DNA of 32,790 bases, from NCBI RefSeq assembly GCF_000773685.1, contig NZ_JPQO01000063.1:1-32790 (forward strand), read 5' to 3'. The translations under genes were made by a program, and so were the position numbers. Shown here piece after piece: positions 24,130-32,790 of this stretch. Origin of the DNA: Acinetobacter sp. HR7 (GTDB lineage: Bacteria > Pseudomonadota > Gammaproteobacteria > Pseudomonadales > Moraxellaceae). Within the stretch, counting starts at the first letter, position 1; every line of letters begins with the position of its first letter. The notes under the pieces were generated by a model. That model was not told where the DNA came from and did not search any database. It saw only the letters and a program-made list of their open reading frames with translations.

Positions 24130-24255
24130 TCAAGAACCCTGCAACAAATAACTACCAACCAAAAACAGCACCTGCAAACTCACAACAAAACCAAATAACC
24201 ACCAACCTTTCTGACGCAGTGCCGTTCTGTCCATTATTCTTAACGTTTTAGCCAT
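24130..24255 (-). CDS. 41-residue single-span membrane protein (KGW type)
   Basis: A short gene. The protein is MAKTLRIMDRTALRQKGWW followed by a hydrophobic stretch to the end (LFGFVVSLQVLFLVGSYLL, then QGS). A basic cytoplasmic start with one membrane span at about 18-38 is predicted. GAGGTGAT stands three to five bases before the ATG, an excellent ribosome site, which supports a real gene. The KGW before the span recalls a small Acinetobacter protein family known by that motif; this is from memory and not checked. The function is unknown. It ends against the terminator of the monooxygenase gene, which also works in this direction. Confidence 0.72.
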   Translation of the reverse strand: MAKTLRIMDRTALRQKGWWLFGFVVSLQVLFLVGSYLLQGS

Positions 24256-24430
24256 GTGATCACCTCATTCTTGAGCGTTGATACTGAACTGATCTATACC
24301 ATCTTTCCTTTAAAGTGCATAAATATTGAGCATTCACTACACAATATCACGTCTATACATAGATAAAAGCAAAATTCAAACCAGCTTAGTAGGAGAAAAT
24401 TAAAAAAATATTTCAAACTGCTTAAAAAGC

Positions 24431-24451
24431 AAAAAGCCACCCCATGGTGGC
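24431..24451 (-). terminator. Second hairpin downstream of purL
   Basis: GCCACC (24436-24441) pairs with GGTGGC (24446-24451) around CCAT. On the minus strand a T run follows, so it can act as a back-up to the purL terminator. It has the same stem as 24098-24113. Confidence 0.6.
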
Positions 24452-24524
24452 AATCGAGGGCGTTAGTTTAAACAAAAGTGAATGATTTTTCTAGTTTTGC
24501 TGATTTTCCTTAAATTCTATCTAT

Positions 24525-24552
24525 AAAAAAAGGGCCGCTGTTGCGACCCTTT
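24525..24552 (-). terminator. Terminator of purL
   Basis: On the minus strand AAAGGG pairs with CCCTTT (24529-24534 with 24547-24552), with inner CGC/GCG pairs and one mismatch, followed by a run of T. It starts 17 bases after the purL stop. Confidence 0.8.
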
Positions 24553-24568
24553 CTCAAGCTAAAGCAGA

Positions 24569-27500
24569 TTAGCCAATGAACTTACGTGCGTTGCGGAACA
24601 TACGTAACCATGCACCATCCTGATCCCAGTCTTCTGGTTTCCAAGAGTGCTGGATCGCACGGAAGTTACGCTCAGGGTGCGGCATCATAATGGTTGCACG
24701 ACCATCTTTCGAAGTCACACCAGAAATACCTTCAGGCGAGCCGTTCGGGTTCAGTGGATATTGCTCAGTAGCATTACCTTGGCTGTCCACATAACGCAGG
24801 ATCACCTGATTGCCCGCATTCAATGCAGCAATATTTTCAGCTGATGACACCACACGACCTTCACCATGTGCCACAGCGATTGGCAGGATTGAACCTTCCA
24901 TACCTTCCAACAATACAGAATTGGATTTTTCCACACGCACGTTCACGCTACGCGCTTCAAACACTTCTGACTTGTTACGGTGGAAACGTGGCCAGTGTTC
25001 AGCACCTGGAATCAGTGGAGCCAATTGAGACAACATCTGACAACCGTTACAGATACCTAGAGAGAAGGTTTCCTCACGGTTAAAGAATTTCTCGAACTGG
25101 TCACGCAGTTGAGCGTTGAACAACACTGATTTCGCCCAGCCGCCGCCTGCACCCAGAACGTCACCATAAGAGAAGCCACCACAAGCGACTAGACCTTCAA
25201 AGTCATCCAAGCTGACACGACCAGCCAACAGGTCGCTCATGTGAACGTCAACGGTATTGAAGCCTACTTTGTCAAAAGCAGCCGCCATTTCTACATGACC
25301 GTTAATACCTTGCTCTCGTAGGATCGCCATGTTTGGACGACGTGAATTGATGAATGGCGCTTCAACTGGCTCGTTCAGATCAAATGTCGGTTGAGCAATC
25401 AGACCTTTGTGAGACTTATCCGTGATCAGAGCAAATTCTTGATCCGCAGTTTCTTCGTTGTCACGCAGACGCTGGATTTGGTGAGATACTTCAGTCCAAG
25501 CCACTTGCAGGTCAGCACGTTCCAGTACCAGACCATTTACAGATAACTGGTCAGAGTTATTTACTGTACCCACCACAGAGATCGCATCTTTCAGTGTAGA
25601 AGCTGCGATTTCAGCTTGCAGCGCTTCCCAATCTGCTTTCGCGATTTGCAGAACCGCACCGATTTCTTCAGCAAATAATGCTTCAACTGATTGATCTTCT
25701 AGCGCCACACCTAGACGTGCAGCAAACATCATTTCGGCAACAGTCACCAGTAAACCACCATCACCGATGTCGTGGTATGCCTTGATCAGGCCACGGTTGT
25801 TCCAGTCTTGTACCAGTGCAAAGAATGCTTTGAAATCTTCAAAGTTATCAACGTCTGGAGTTACTGAACCAATCGCTTTGTACACCTGAGCCAGGATCGA
25901 ACCGCCTAGACGGAACTGACCTTTAGACAGGTCAATACGTACCAGTACAGATTCAACATTTTTCAGTTCAGGTGTAAGCGTCTTACGAACATCAGTCACT
26001 GGTGCAAACGCAGTGATCACACCTGACATTGGAGAAGTTACAGATTTGTCTTCGCCTTCGTCGTTCCAGGTGGTACGCATTGACAATGAGTCTTTACCCA
26101 CTGGAATTGCAATGCCCAGTGCCGGACACATTTCCATACCAACAGCTTTCACACCTTCAAACAGTGCCTGGTCTTCGCCCGGTTGACCTGCAGCAGCCAT
26201 CCAGTTTGCTGATAGTTTGATGTCGCTGATTTTTTCAATCTTCGCAGACATGATATTGGAGATCGCTTCAGCTACAGCCAAACGTACAGATGCTGCTGGA
26301 TTTAACAATGCCACTGGCGGACGTTCACCCATCGCCATTGCTTCACCAGTGTAGCCTTGCAAGCTAGTCGTTGTTACCGCAGCATCCGCTACAGGTACTT
26401 GCCATGGACCCACCATCTGGTCACGTGCAACCATACCGGTAATTGAACGGTCACCGATGGTGATCAGGAATGATTTAGACGCCACTGTTGGGTTTTTGAT
26501 CACGCGGTAAATCGCATCTTTCAGATCAGTGACTTGAGCTGCGTCAAAGTCATCGCCTTTACGCGGAGCAGTTTCATAAGAACGGCTCATACGTGGTGTA
26601 CCGCCAAGCATCACCTGCATTGGCATATCCACTGGCTTGTTGCCGAATAATGGATCTTCAACAGTCAGATGACGTGCTTCAGTCGCTTCACCCAATACTG
26701 CAAATGGACAACGTTCACGCGCACAGATCGATTCAAACAGCGGCAGAGATTCTGGACGGATCGCCAGTACATAACGTTCTTGCGCTTCATTAGACCAGAT
26801 TTCCATTGGTGACATACCAGGTTCCAGTGATGGAATCTTGCGTAGATCCAGTACCGCACCAAGCTCGTGATCATTTACCAGCTCAGGCATTGCATTTGAA
26901 ATACCACCCGCACCGACATCATGCACCGATACGATTGGGTTTTCATTTTCCATGCGCCAGCAAGTGTCGATGACTTCCTGACAACGGCGTTCCATTTCAG
27001 GGTTTTCACGTTGTACAGAAGCGAAGTCCAGGTTTTCACCCAGTTTACCGCTGTCTACAGAAGATGCTGCACCGCCACCAAGACCGATCAGCATGGCTGG
27101 ACCACCAAGCACGATCAGTAAGTCACCTGGTTGAATCGCATCTTTTTCAACGTGGTCCGGACGGATATTACCGTAACCACCCGCGATCATGATTGGCTTA
27201 TGGAAGCCTTTCACTTCGCCATTGACGTTTTGTTCGAAGGTACGGAAATAACCCGTCAGCGCTGGACGACCAAATTCGTTGTTAAACGCTGCGCCGCCTA
27301 ATGGACCTTCAATCATGATTTGAAGTGGAGATGCCATACGTGAAGGTTTGCCATAGTTTTCTTCCCAAGGCTGTTCGAAGCCAGGAATATTCAGGTTAGA
27401 TACGGTGAAACCCGTTAAACCAGCTTTCGGTTTACCACCACGACCAGTCGCGCCTTCGTCACGAATCTCACCGCCTGAACCTGTCGCAGCACCGGCAAAT

Positions 27501-28402
27501 GGTGCAATCGCTGTTGGGTGGTTGTGAGTTTCCACTTTCATCAAGATGTGAGCGGCCTGGCTTTTGTATTTATAAACGTGTTGACCGTTATCTTCTTGAG
27601 TTGGATAGAAACGTTGCGTATCAAAACCAACAATCACCGATGCGTTGTCTTTATAAGCCGACAATACGTCTGTTGGTGATTCTTTATAGGTATTTTTGAT
27701 CATCTGGAACAATGACAATGGTTGAACTTCACCATCAATCGTCCATTCAGAACCAAAGATTTTGTGACGGCAGTGTTCTGAGTTTGCCTGTGCAAACATC
27801 ATCAGTTCAATGTCGTTCGGGTTACGGCCCAGTTTGGTAAATGCATCTGTCAGGTAATCAATTTCCTGCTCAGACAATGCAAAACCGAATTCATTGTTAG
27901 CTTTAACCAGTGCTTCTTTACCCTGCCCCAGAATATCAATCGAGTTCAGCGGTTTTGGTTCGGTTTCAACAAACAGTGCCGCAGCATCTTCAATCGTGTT
28001 GAATACGCTTTCAGTCATGCGGTCATGCAGAACTTGCAGCGCTTCTTTAGAAAGCTCTTTTGTACCCTTCAGAGTAAACAAAACACCGCGCTCAAGACGA
28101 TGAACCGGTGTATTACAGTTGGCAAAAATGTCAGTTGCCTTTGAAGACCACGGTGAAATCGTACCGACACGTGGTGTTACCAGAATCTGGATTTCATCAC
28201 TTGCTGGCTGGCGCAGTTCAAAAGATTGACCATCGTTGAGAAGCTGTAAAGCGGATTGCTGTTGTTGCTCGTTGAGCGCTTGGTCAAAGAGATAAACAAA
28301 TTGACTTTCTAGTGATTGAACAGAACTATTTGACGATAAACGTGAGAGTAGTTGAGTTTTCTTGAAAGAAGAATGTGCAGGTGCACCGGCAACGATAAAC
28401 AT
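24569..28402 (-). CDS. purL: Phosphoribosylformylglycinamidine synthase
   Basis: Converts FGAR to FGAM with glutamine and ATP in purine synthesis. At 1277 residues it is the large single-chain proteobacterial form. In order: the N-terminal domain with RLSSN; the linker [14 protein letters not shown]; the synthetase with [33 protein letters not shown] and [13 protein letters not shown]; then the second half and a glutaminase domain with GVLG-like [15 protein letters not shown] and the nucleophile in [12 protein letters not shown] near residue 1120, ending in [14 protein letters not shown] start at 28402, the [11 protein letters not shown] start with GGAG upstream; the open frame to 28465 is leader. 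It is transcribed alone. Confidence 0.97.
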   Translation of the reverse strand: MFIVAGAPAHSSFKKTQLLSRLSSNSSVQSLESQFVYLFDQALNEQQQQSALQLLNDGQSFELRQPASDEIQILVTPRVGTISPWSSKATDIFANCNTPVHRLERGVLFTLKGTKELSKEALQVLHDRMTESVFNTIEDAAALFVETEPKPLNSIDILGQGKEALVKANNEFGFALSEQEIDYLTDAFTKLGRNPNDIELMMFAQANSEHCRHKIFGSEWTIDGEVQPLSLFQMIKNTYKESPTDVLSAYKDNASVIVGFDTQRFYPTQEDNGQHVYKYKSQAAHILMKVETHNHPTAIAPFAGAATGSGGEIRDEGATGRGGKPKAGLTGFTVSNLNIPGFEQPWEENYGKPSRMASPLQIMIEGPLGGAAFNNEFGRPALTGYFRTFEQNVNGEVKGFHKPIMIAGGYGNIRPDHVEKDAIQPGDLLIVLGGPAMLIGLGGGAASSVDSGKLGENLDFASVQRENPEMERRCQEVIDTCWRMENENPIVSVHDVGAGGISNAMPELVNDHELGAVLDLRKIPSLEPGMSPMEIWSNEAQERYVLAIRPESLPLFESICARERCPFAVLGEATEARHLTVEDPLFGNKPVDMPMQVMLGGTPRMSRSYETAPRKGDDFDAAQVTDLKDAIYRVIKNPTVASKSFLITIGDRSITGMVARDQMVGPWQVPVADAAVTTTSLQGYTGEAMAMGERPPVALLNPAASVRLAVAEAISNIMSAKIEKISDIKLSANWMAAAGQPGEDQALFEGVKAVGMEMCPALGIAIPVGKDSLSMRTTWNDEGEDKSVTSPMSGVITAFAPVTDVRKTLTPELKNVESVLVRIDLSKGQFRLGGSILAQVYKAIGSVTPDVDNFEDFKAFFALVQDWNNRGLIKAYHDIGDGGLLVTVAEMMFAARLGVALEDQSVEALFAEEIGAVLQIAKADWEALQAEIAASTLKDAISVVGTVNNSDQLSVNGLVLERADLQVAWTEVSHQIQRLRDNEETADQEFALITDKSHKGLIAQPTFDLNEPVEAPFINSRRPNMAILREQGINGHVEMAAAFDKVGFNTVDVHMSDLLAGRVSLDDFEGLVACGGFSYGDVLGAGGGWAKSVLFNAQLRDQFEKFFNREETFSLGICNGCQMLSQLAPLIPGAEHWPRFHRNKSEVFEARSVNVRVEKSNSVLLEGMEGSILPIAVAHGEGRVVSSAENIAALNAGNQVILRYVDSQGNATEQYPLNPNGSPEGISGVTSKDGRATIMMPHPERNFRAIQHSWKPEDWDQDGAWLRMFRNARKFIG

Positions 28403-28904
28403 GCTGATTTTGGCTCCACGGGATGATCGAGCGACCATGCCACAATGTGACTTGAGAGAGCGCATATTCTACTGTGAAAAGATTAAATCAGCTAGTGAGG
28501 AATACAGAAATCTGATCGCTATTCTGTCAGGATTTTTAAAATAATACTTTTATTTTCAGTTAAAAAAATTGAATGTAGTCGATTAGGTTAACACATTTTC
28601 TTGCAGAAAAATCAAAACCGGCAAAGTTTTATTTTCACATGCAAAATTGTATTAATTTTCAACAACAAGCTCATCCTAATTTTTAGCGATCCGACAGGCT
28701 TGTCGAGTTAAAATACCGCTTAAATAATGCACTTTATTTGCAAGAATATATTTCCCATTGCCAATTTAGCTGATCCATAAAAATACAGTTCTAATATTGG
28801 TCTTCACTTTCTTATTTCTACACGGCAACTTATGTCGCAAGTCCGTATATTTTTCTGCACTTTTTTGGCATGATGCAGCCAAAGAACTGAATGAATAATG
28901 ATAA
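28403..28904. other. 502-base intergenic region between purL and dgt
   Basis: It carries the divergent promoters of purL and dgt. On the minus strand TAGAAT (in CAGTAGAATATG, about 28474-28469) is a fair -10 for purL, with no good -35. Short hairpins CGACA/TGTCG (28692-28705) and TTTGGC/GCCAAA (28864-28883) are present; the second lies just before dgt. No open frame with a ribosome site was found, and no PurR-like box is evident. Confidence 0.45.
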
Positions 28905-30245
28905 ATGACTCAAATGCGTTGGCTGGAATTACTTTCCACTGTCCGTATTGGCAGCAAAAAACAAAGTACTGAACTGGCACGTAGTCCATTTCACAAGGAC
29001 TATGACCGGATTATATTTTCGCAAAGTTTCCGTCAGCTAAACCGTAAAACCCAAGTGCATCCACTGACCCAGCATGACGGTATTCATACCCGTCTGACTC
29101 ATTCGCTGGAAGTCTCCTGTATTGGTCGTTCACTTGGCATGCTCGCTGCAGAAAAAATTAAAGATGAATTACCACCTTGGATTTCCCCAGCCGATGTTGG
29201 CGCGATTATTCAGGCCGCCTGTCTGGCGCATGATATTGGCAATCCACCTTTTGGTCATGCCGGTGAATATGCCATCCGTGAATGGTTTGATGATGCATCG
29301 CATACCGATTTCCTGAAAAATCTGAGTCCGGAACAGGAAGCCGATGTGCGTCAGTTTGAAGGCAATGCCCAAGGCCTGCGCCTGCTGACCAAGATTGATT
29401 ATCATCCGAATGATGGCGGCATGCGTCTCACCTATGCCACGCTGGGTGCCTATTTAAAATATCCGTGGCTATCACAGACCATTGATCCAACTGGTAACAC
29501 GCCTGCTAGCCGACGTCCGAAATTTGGCTGCTATCAATCCGAAAAAGAGATTCTCAAAGAGATCGCTGAACAGCTTGGCCTGATTCAACTGGGTGACTAT
29601 CACTACTGTCGTCATCCACTGACTTATCTGCTCGAAGCCGCTGATGATATCTGTTATGCCCTGATTGATCTGGAAGATGGCATTAGCCTGAATATGCTGA
29701 GTTATGCTGAAGTTGAACCGGTGTTTCTAAATCTGCTGGGTGATTATGGCACGCCTTCTGAAATCAGCATGCCGGATACCACCTGGCAACAGAAGATTGC
29801 AGCTTTGCGTGGCCGGGTGATGAAGCGTCTGGTCGCAGAAGTAACCACTGCTTTTGCCCATCATCAGCAGGAAATCCTGATGGGTCAGCTCAAAGGTTCC
29901 TTACTGGGTTATTGCAGCCCAGATATCGAGCTTGGCATTACCCGTGCCAAGGAACTGGCGCGTGATCGGATCTTTGAGCATCCGCAAAAGGCGGGACTGG
30001 AAATTATTGCCCATCAAAGCCTGCAAACCATTCTGGATGCCTTTATTCCACTGACTACACCGCACAAGAATCTGAGTTTCAAGGAACAGCGTCTAATGGC
30101 AATCCTGAAACGTTCTGGCGCACAGTTCCATGCTGATCATTATGACAATATCATGCAGGTGCTGGATATTATTTCCAAGCTGTCCGACCATCAGGCTTAT
30201 AACCTGGCGCAGGAACTGCATGGCAATAAAGCGGGATTACTTTAA
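28905..30245 (+). CDS. dgt: dGTPase-like HD-domain triphosphohydrolase
   Basis: A 446-residue HD-superfamily protein similar to deoxyguanosine triphosphate triphosphohydrolase. The start RSPFHKDYDRIIFSQSFRQLNRKTQV is typical of Dgt. Metal ligands are H66 (RLTHSLEV), H109-D110 (LAHDIGNPPFGH) and the aspartate of EAADDICYALIDLEDG near 246. It would hydrolyse dNTPs to nucleoside and triphosphate, controlling the pool or the fidelity of replication; substrate choice among dNTPs is not certain in this subfamily. No clear Shine-Dalgarno is present before the ATG. It is 116 bases before ruvA. Confidence 0.92.
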   Translation: MTQMRWLELLSTVRIGSKKQSTELARSPFHKDYDRIIFSQSFRQLNRKTQVHPLTQHDGIHTRLTHSLEVSCIGRSLGMLAAEKIKDELPPWISPADVGAIIQAACLAHDIGNPPFGHAGEYAIREWFDDASHTDFLKNLSPEQEADVRQFEGNAQGLRLLTKIDYHPNDGGMRLTYATLGAYLKYPWLSQTIDPTGNTPASRRPKFGCYQSEKEILKEIAEQLGLIQLGDYHYCRHPLTYLLEAADDICYALIDLEDGISLNMLSYAEVEPVFLNLLGDYGTPSEISMPDTTWQQKIAALRGRVMKRLVAEVTTAFAHHQQEILMGQLKGSLLGYCSPDIELGITRAKELARDRIFEHPQKAGLEIIAHQSLQTILDAFIPLTTPHKNLSFKEQRLMAILKRSGAQFHADHYDNIMQVLDIISKLSDHQAYNLAQELHGNKAGLL

Positions 30246-30302
30246 CTAGATGCAAATTTGTTGATAATCTCGACAAATCTGCGAATTTTGAACCGTAGTA
30301 TT

Positions 30303-30331
30303 TTGCCTTTAGCACAAATGCTGACTACTAT
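30303..30331 (+). promoter_or_regulatory. Promoter of ruvA
   Basis: TTGCCT (30303-30308), 17 bases, then TACTAT (30326-30331), 30 bases before the ruvA ATG. This places the likely start near 30338 and leaves a leader of about 24 bases without a Shine-Dalgarno. Confidence 0.5.
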
Positions 30332-30361
30332 GCCTGTATTGAATTTGAGTATTTATAAAAA

Positions 30362-30964
30362 ATGATTGGATGCCTGATTGGTGAAGTACTGGCGCTTGAA
30401 GCACCGACTGTTTTGTTAAATGTAAATGGTGTGGGTTATGAAATTGACACCCCCCTGACCACCTTCTGTCAGCTGCAAAAAGGCCAAAAAATTACCCTAT
30501 GGACGCACTTAGCGGTTCGTGAAGATGCACAATTACTTTATGGCTTTTTAAATGCACAGGAAAAAAACATATTCCGTACCTTATTAAAAGTCAACGGCGT
30601 CGGTCCAAAAATGGCACTCGGTATTCTTTCTACTTTAAGTGTAGAAATGCTGATTCACACTGTTGAAAATGAAGATGTAAATACTTTAGTGAAAGTTCCA
30701 GGGGTCGGCAAAAAAACTGCTGAACGTCTGATGATTGAACTGCGTGACCGCTTTAAAGCTATGGCATCTGGTAGCGCTCCAACCAATTCGACAGCTCCAC
30801 AAATCCAGTTTATGGGCAACTCTGCAGTTGCTGAAGCTGAAGCAGCATTACAATCTTTAGGTTATAAACCTGCTGAAGCACAAAAATTGGTAAATGCAGC
30901 TAAAGGTGACTTTACTGAAGCCAGCGACATTATCCGTGCGGCTTTAAAATCAATGAATAAATAA
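30362..30964 (+). CDS. ruvA: Holliday junction branch-migration protein RuvA
   Basis: The junction-binding subunit of RuvAB, 200 residues. It shows the N-terminal OB fold (MIGCLIGEVLALEAPTVLLN...), then two helix-hairpin-helix motifs (KVNGVGPKMALGIL and KVPGVGKKTAERLMIEL), a flexible linker (about 140-155) and the C-terminal RuvB-binding domain (AEAALQSLGYKPAEAQKLV). Length is normal. It starts with only an AT-rich leader. RuvB follows but is separated by 244 bases containing repeat copy B. Confidence 0.96.
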   Translation: MIGCLIGEVLALEAPTVLLNVNGVGYEIDTPLTTFCQLQKGQKITLWTHLAVREDAQLLYGFLNAQEKNIFRTLLKVNGVGPKMALGILSTLSVEMLIHTVENEDVNTLVKVPGVGKKTAERLMIELRDRFKAMASGSAPTNSTAPQIQFMGNSAVAEAEAALQSLGYKPAEAQKLVNAAKGDFTEASDIIRAALKSMNK

Positions 30965-31021
30965 CAGGAAGATGACTCAAATCTAAAAGAGTAATTATTC
31001 TCGGTTTATGAATAACTGACT

Positions 31022-31120
31022 GGCGACATGGAGGTCGCCTGTTGAGTTGGGGTACAGGATGTGCCCTCAACTCAACAAAAGATTTTTGTTACTTTTGATC
31101 TTTCAAAAGTAAAACAACGC
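31022..31120 (+). repeat. Structured intergenic repeat, copy B (three hairpins) between ruvA and ruvB
   Basis: Hairpin one is GGCGAC (31022-31027) with GTCGCC (31034-31039). Hairpin two is GTTGAGTTG from 31041 with CAACTCAAC ending 31076, around the GGTACAGGATG core. Hairpin three is TTACTTTTGA (31089-31098) with TCAAAAGTAA (31103-31112), perfect. The order, total length and cores match copy A (19210-19308, opposite strand), with different stem bases but pairing kept. Confidence 0.75.
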
Positions 31121-31208
31121 CTACACAATGGCAGCTAAACACAAATCATTATTTGAGGCTGTTCCCACAGCATCAAACAGCTTCGATAAAGAGATTAAGT
31201 TAATAGAT

Positions 31209-32216
31209 ATGCAAGACCGTCTCATCAGTGGTTCTGAAAAACCCGAAGATCACTTTGATCGTGCCATCCGTCCAACTTCCCTCGATGACTATATCGGTCA
31301 GCCTGTGGTTCGTGAACAGATGGAAATCTTTATTGGTGCCGCACGTGGCCGTGAAGAAGCACTGGATCATACCCTGATCTTTGGGCCTCCAGGTCTGGGT
31401 AAAACTACGCTTGCCAATATTATTGCCCGTGAAATGGGTGGCAATCTGAAATCAACTTCTGGCCCAGTACTGGAACGTGCTGGCGATCTGGCGGCGATGC
31501 TGACTAATTTGGAAGAAGGTGATGTGCTGTTTATTGATGAGATTCACCGACTGTCACCAGTGATTGAAGAAATCCTGTATCCAGCGATGGAAGACTATCA
31601 GCTGGATATCATGATTGGTGAAGGTCCGGCTGCCCGTTCAATTAAACTGGACTTACCACCATTTACCTTAGTGGCTGCAACCACACGCGCAGGCCTGCTG
31701 ACTTCTCCATTACGTGACCGTTTCGGTATCGTGCAACGTCTGGAATTCTATTCAGTTGATGATCTAACCCATATTGTGAAACGTTCTGCGAGTCTTATGG
31801 ATGTACCAATGACGGAAGAAGGTGCACGTGAAGTGGCTCGTCGTTCGCGTGGTACACCGCGTATTGCCAACCGCCTGCTACGTCGTGTCCGCGACTATGC
31901 ACAAGTCAAAGGTACTGGTGAAGTGACTCAAGACATGGCGCAACGTGCACTGGATATGTTGAACGTGGATAAAGATGGTTTGGATACGCTTGACCGTCGT
32001 TACTTGTCCATGCTTCTTGAACGGTTTGATGGTGGTCCTGCCGGTGTAGAAGCTTTGGCAGCAGCAATGGCAGAAGACTCTGGCACATTGGAAGATGTTA
32101 TTGAACCATACCTAATCCAGCAAGGTTATGTAATGCGGACTGCGCGTGGTCGTATTGCCACCAATATGGCCTATTTGCAGTTTGGTATGACACCTCCTGA
32201 ACCAAAAGACAAATAA
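31209..32216 (+). CDS. ruvB: Holliday junction branch-migration ATPase RuvB
   Basis: The AAA+ motor that drives branch migration with RuvA, 335 residues from the ATG at 31209. Walker A is GPPGLGKT (59-66), followed by [16 protein letters not shown], the Walker [13 protein letters not shown], sensor [18 protein letters not shown] and the C-terminal winged helix ([18 protein letters not shown]). I choose the MQDRLISG start because it is the usual RuvB N-terminus. The frame is open 27 codons upstream to an ATG at 31128, adjacent to the repeat, but neither start has a good Shine-Dalgarno, so the longer form is not excluded. Confidence 0.92.
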   Translation: MQDRLISGSEKPEDHFDRAIRPTSLDDYIGQPVVREQMEIFIGAARGREEALDHTLIFGPPGLGKTTLANIIAREMGGNLKSTSGPVLERAGDLAAMLTNLEEGDVLFIDEIHRLSPVIEEILYPAMEDYQLDIMIGEGPAARSIKLDLPPFTLVAATTRAGLLTSPLRDRFGIVQRLEFYSVDDLTHIVKRSASLMDVPMTEEGAREVARRSRGTPRIANRLLRRVRDYAQVKGTGEVTQDMAQRALDMLNVDKDGLDTLDRRYLSMLLERFDGGPAGVEALAAAMAEDSGTLEDVIEPYLIQQGYVMRTARGRIATNMAYLQFGMTPPEPKDK

Positions 32217-32220
32217 TTTG

Positions 32221-32246
32221 GAAGGGAGTTAATTCTCCCTTTTCTT
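32221..32246 (+). terminator. Terminator of ruvB
   Basis: AAGGGAG (32222-32228) pairs with CTCCCTT (32235-32241) around TTAATT, followed by TTCTTT. It starts five bases after the ruvB stop. Confidence 0.72.
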
Positions 32247-32266
32247 TATTCAAAACCAAATATCAT

Positions 32267-32653
32267 ATGAAAAATAGTCAGTTTTTAGCCTTAACTTTAG
32301 TTTTACTCTGTTCATCTTCTTATGCACAAACTTCTTGGCAATGCACAAATAAGCATGCTGAGATTTCCTGCACCCAACAGAACTGCCAGGTACAAACTGA
32401 AGATTTCACTTCTTTTAACTTTCTTATAGATAGCAATAAAGAAATAAGCATTTGTGCTTATTCAGGTTGCTGGCGTGGACCAGTAACATATACAAACTCA
32501 AAAAAATTTGATCAGTATTTTACTCAACAACTCATTTGGAATAATGGTGAAACAAAAGATGAAAGCTTTTCTATCACTATAGATAAAACTACAAAACTAG
32601 GAAACCTGTTAGGTTCTGGGTTTATTCTTCCGCTTATTTGTGAATCAAAATGA
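32267..32653 (+). CDS. Small secreted cysteine-rich protein, unknown function
   Basis: A 128-residue protein I do not recognise. A signal peptide (MKNSQFLALTLVLLCSSSYA) is probably cut after residue 20. The mature part has six cysteines (26, 35, 40, 63, 68, 125), enough for three disulfides, and many aromatic and polar residues as in a small beta-rich periplasmic protein. No motif points to a function. The ribosome site is weak (AAATATC before the ATG). It lies 50 bases after ruvB with a terminator between, so it probably has its own promoter. Its base use is more AT-rich than that of ruvB. Confidence 0.72.
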   Translation: MKNSQFLALTLVLLCSSSYAQTSWQCTNKHAEISCTQQNCQVQTEDFTSFNFLIDSNKEISICAYSGCWRGPVTYTNSKKFDQYFTQQLIWNNGETKDESFSITIDKTTKLGNLLGSGFILPLICESK

Positions 32654-32665
32654 GTTAAATAAAAA

Positions 32666-32695
32666 TACACCTGTTATCCGTAAGCAACAGGTGTA
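32666..32695 (-). terminator. Hairpin at the right end, terminator on the minus strand
   Basis: TACACCTGTT (32666-32675) pairs perfectly with AACAGGTGTA (32686-32695). On the minus strand the stem is followed directly by TTTTTATTT, a good terminator; on the plus strand the nearest T run is 11 bases away. It suggests a minus-strand gene beyond the window. Confidence 0.65.
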
Positions 32696-32762
32696 CTGAA
32701 CACTATTATTTTTTTTAGATCAGTAAAGCCTCTAAAATCTGCTTAAAGAAAGTGAAAAATAT

Positions 32763-32790
32763 TTATAAGTTTACGCCAATCTCAACTTTA
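32763..32790 (-). CDS. Possible last codons of a minus-strand gene entering from the right
   Basis: On the minus strand the frame KVEIGVNL then TAA (stop at 32763-32765) is the only one open to the edge. A terminator at 32666-32695 lies 68 bases downstream in the same direction. The alternating hydrophobic ending would suit the last strand of an outer-membrane protein, but nine codons are too few to be sure. Confidence 0.3.

Larger units (their letters stand above)
24256..24568. other. Intergenic stretch between the 41-residue gene and purL
   Basis: It holds the upstream region of the small gene (to about 24340) and two purL-side hairpins (24436-24451 and 24525-24552). Between 24340 and 24430 I see no open frame or structure. 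On the minus strand TATAGA at about 24295 could be a weak -10 for the small gene. Confidence 0.4.

Noticed and set aside
24093..24451. Ends of a transposon bracketing the 41-residue gene
   Set aside because: The two shared stems are short, each is a terminator with T runs, and no target duplication or transposase is present.
28403..28904. PurR operator or a small RNA between purL and dgt
   Set aside because: No ACGCAAACG-like palindrome was found, and the only hairpins are short and lack a T run.
30246..30361. LexA/SOS box before ruvA
   Set aside because: No CTGT-N8-ACAG match is seen, and Acinetobacter lacks a classical LexA as far as I know.

Overview
The window is almost certainly chromosomal DNA of an Acinetobacter species. 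The coding is low to moderate in G+C. It carries a CarO-type outer membrane protein with the family's recognisable central block, a PurL of 1277 residues, an argO/argP-type exporter and regulator pair, and a 41-residue KGW-type membrane peptide of a kind I associate with Acinetobacter. I name no species. Apart from one insertion-sequence end, the region is a dense housekeeping chromosome with short operons; there is no prophage, island, CRISPR array, tRNA or rRNA.

Layout. 1-65 is the right end of an IS200/IS605-type (tnpB) element whose body lies outside the window. 106-3092 (minus) is a run of pabC, mltG, tmk and a PaaI-type thioesterase. 3254-9952 (plus) is a sulfate assimilation region: two tandem paralogous sulfate-binding proteins, a small serine hydrolase, cysT, cysW, cysA and a cysB-type LysR regulator. 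10076-10804 (minus) is carO. 11181-14499 (plus) holds dapD, the queuosine pair queE-queC, a small cysteine-containing secreted protein and a Bcp-type peroxiredoxin. 14552-16171 is a divergent ArgO/LysE exporter and ArgP-like regulator. 16201-19148 holds a YceI protein and an NMN adenylyltransferase (minus), then an enoyl-CoA hydratase/isomerase and a nitroreductase (plus). 19348-22174 (minus) holds a carotenoid oxygenase, a NIF3-like small protein and a LysR regulator, which diverges from an FAD aromatic monooxygenase (22345-24087). Then come the 41-residue membrane protein and purL (minus), dgt, ruvA and ruvB (plus), a small secreted protein, and perhaps the last codons of a minus-strand gene.

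The sulfate block is a complete ABC importer: the Sbp proteins capture sulfate, CysT/CysW form the channel, CysA hydrolyses ATP, and the CysB-type protein probably controls expression. A nearly identical 31-base block lies upstream of both sbp genes, at the same distance from a shared TATTCT. The block was evidently duplicated with the gene, and a weaker version lies before cysT.

The most unusual signal is a pair of roughly 99-base structured repeats. Copy A (19210-19308, minus orientation) lies between convergent genes; copy B (31022-31120, plus) lies between ruvA and ruvB. Each folds into three successive hairpins in the same order. The stems differ in sequence between copies yet remain paired, so structure rather than sequence seems to be kept. 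Other points are the IS right end with a readable TnpB guide segment, an inverted repeat that covers the Shine-Dalgarno of the first sbp, a three-hairpin region after dapD, a 26-base perfect palindrome at 18302-18327, and a Bcp without the usual resolving cysteine.
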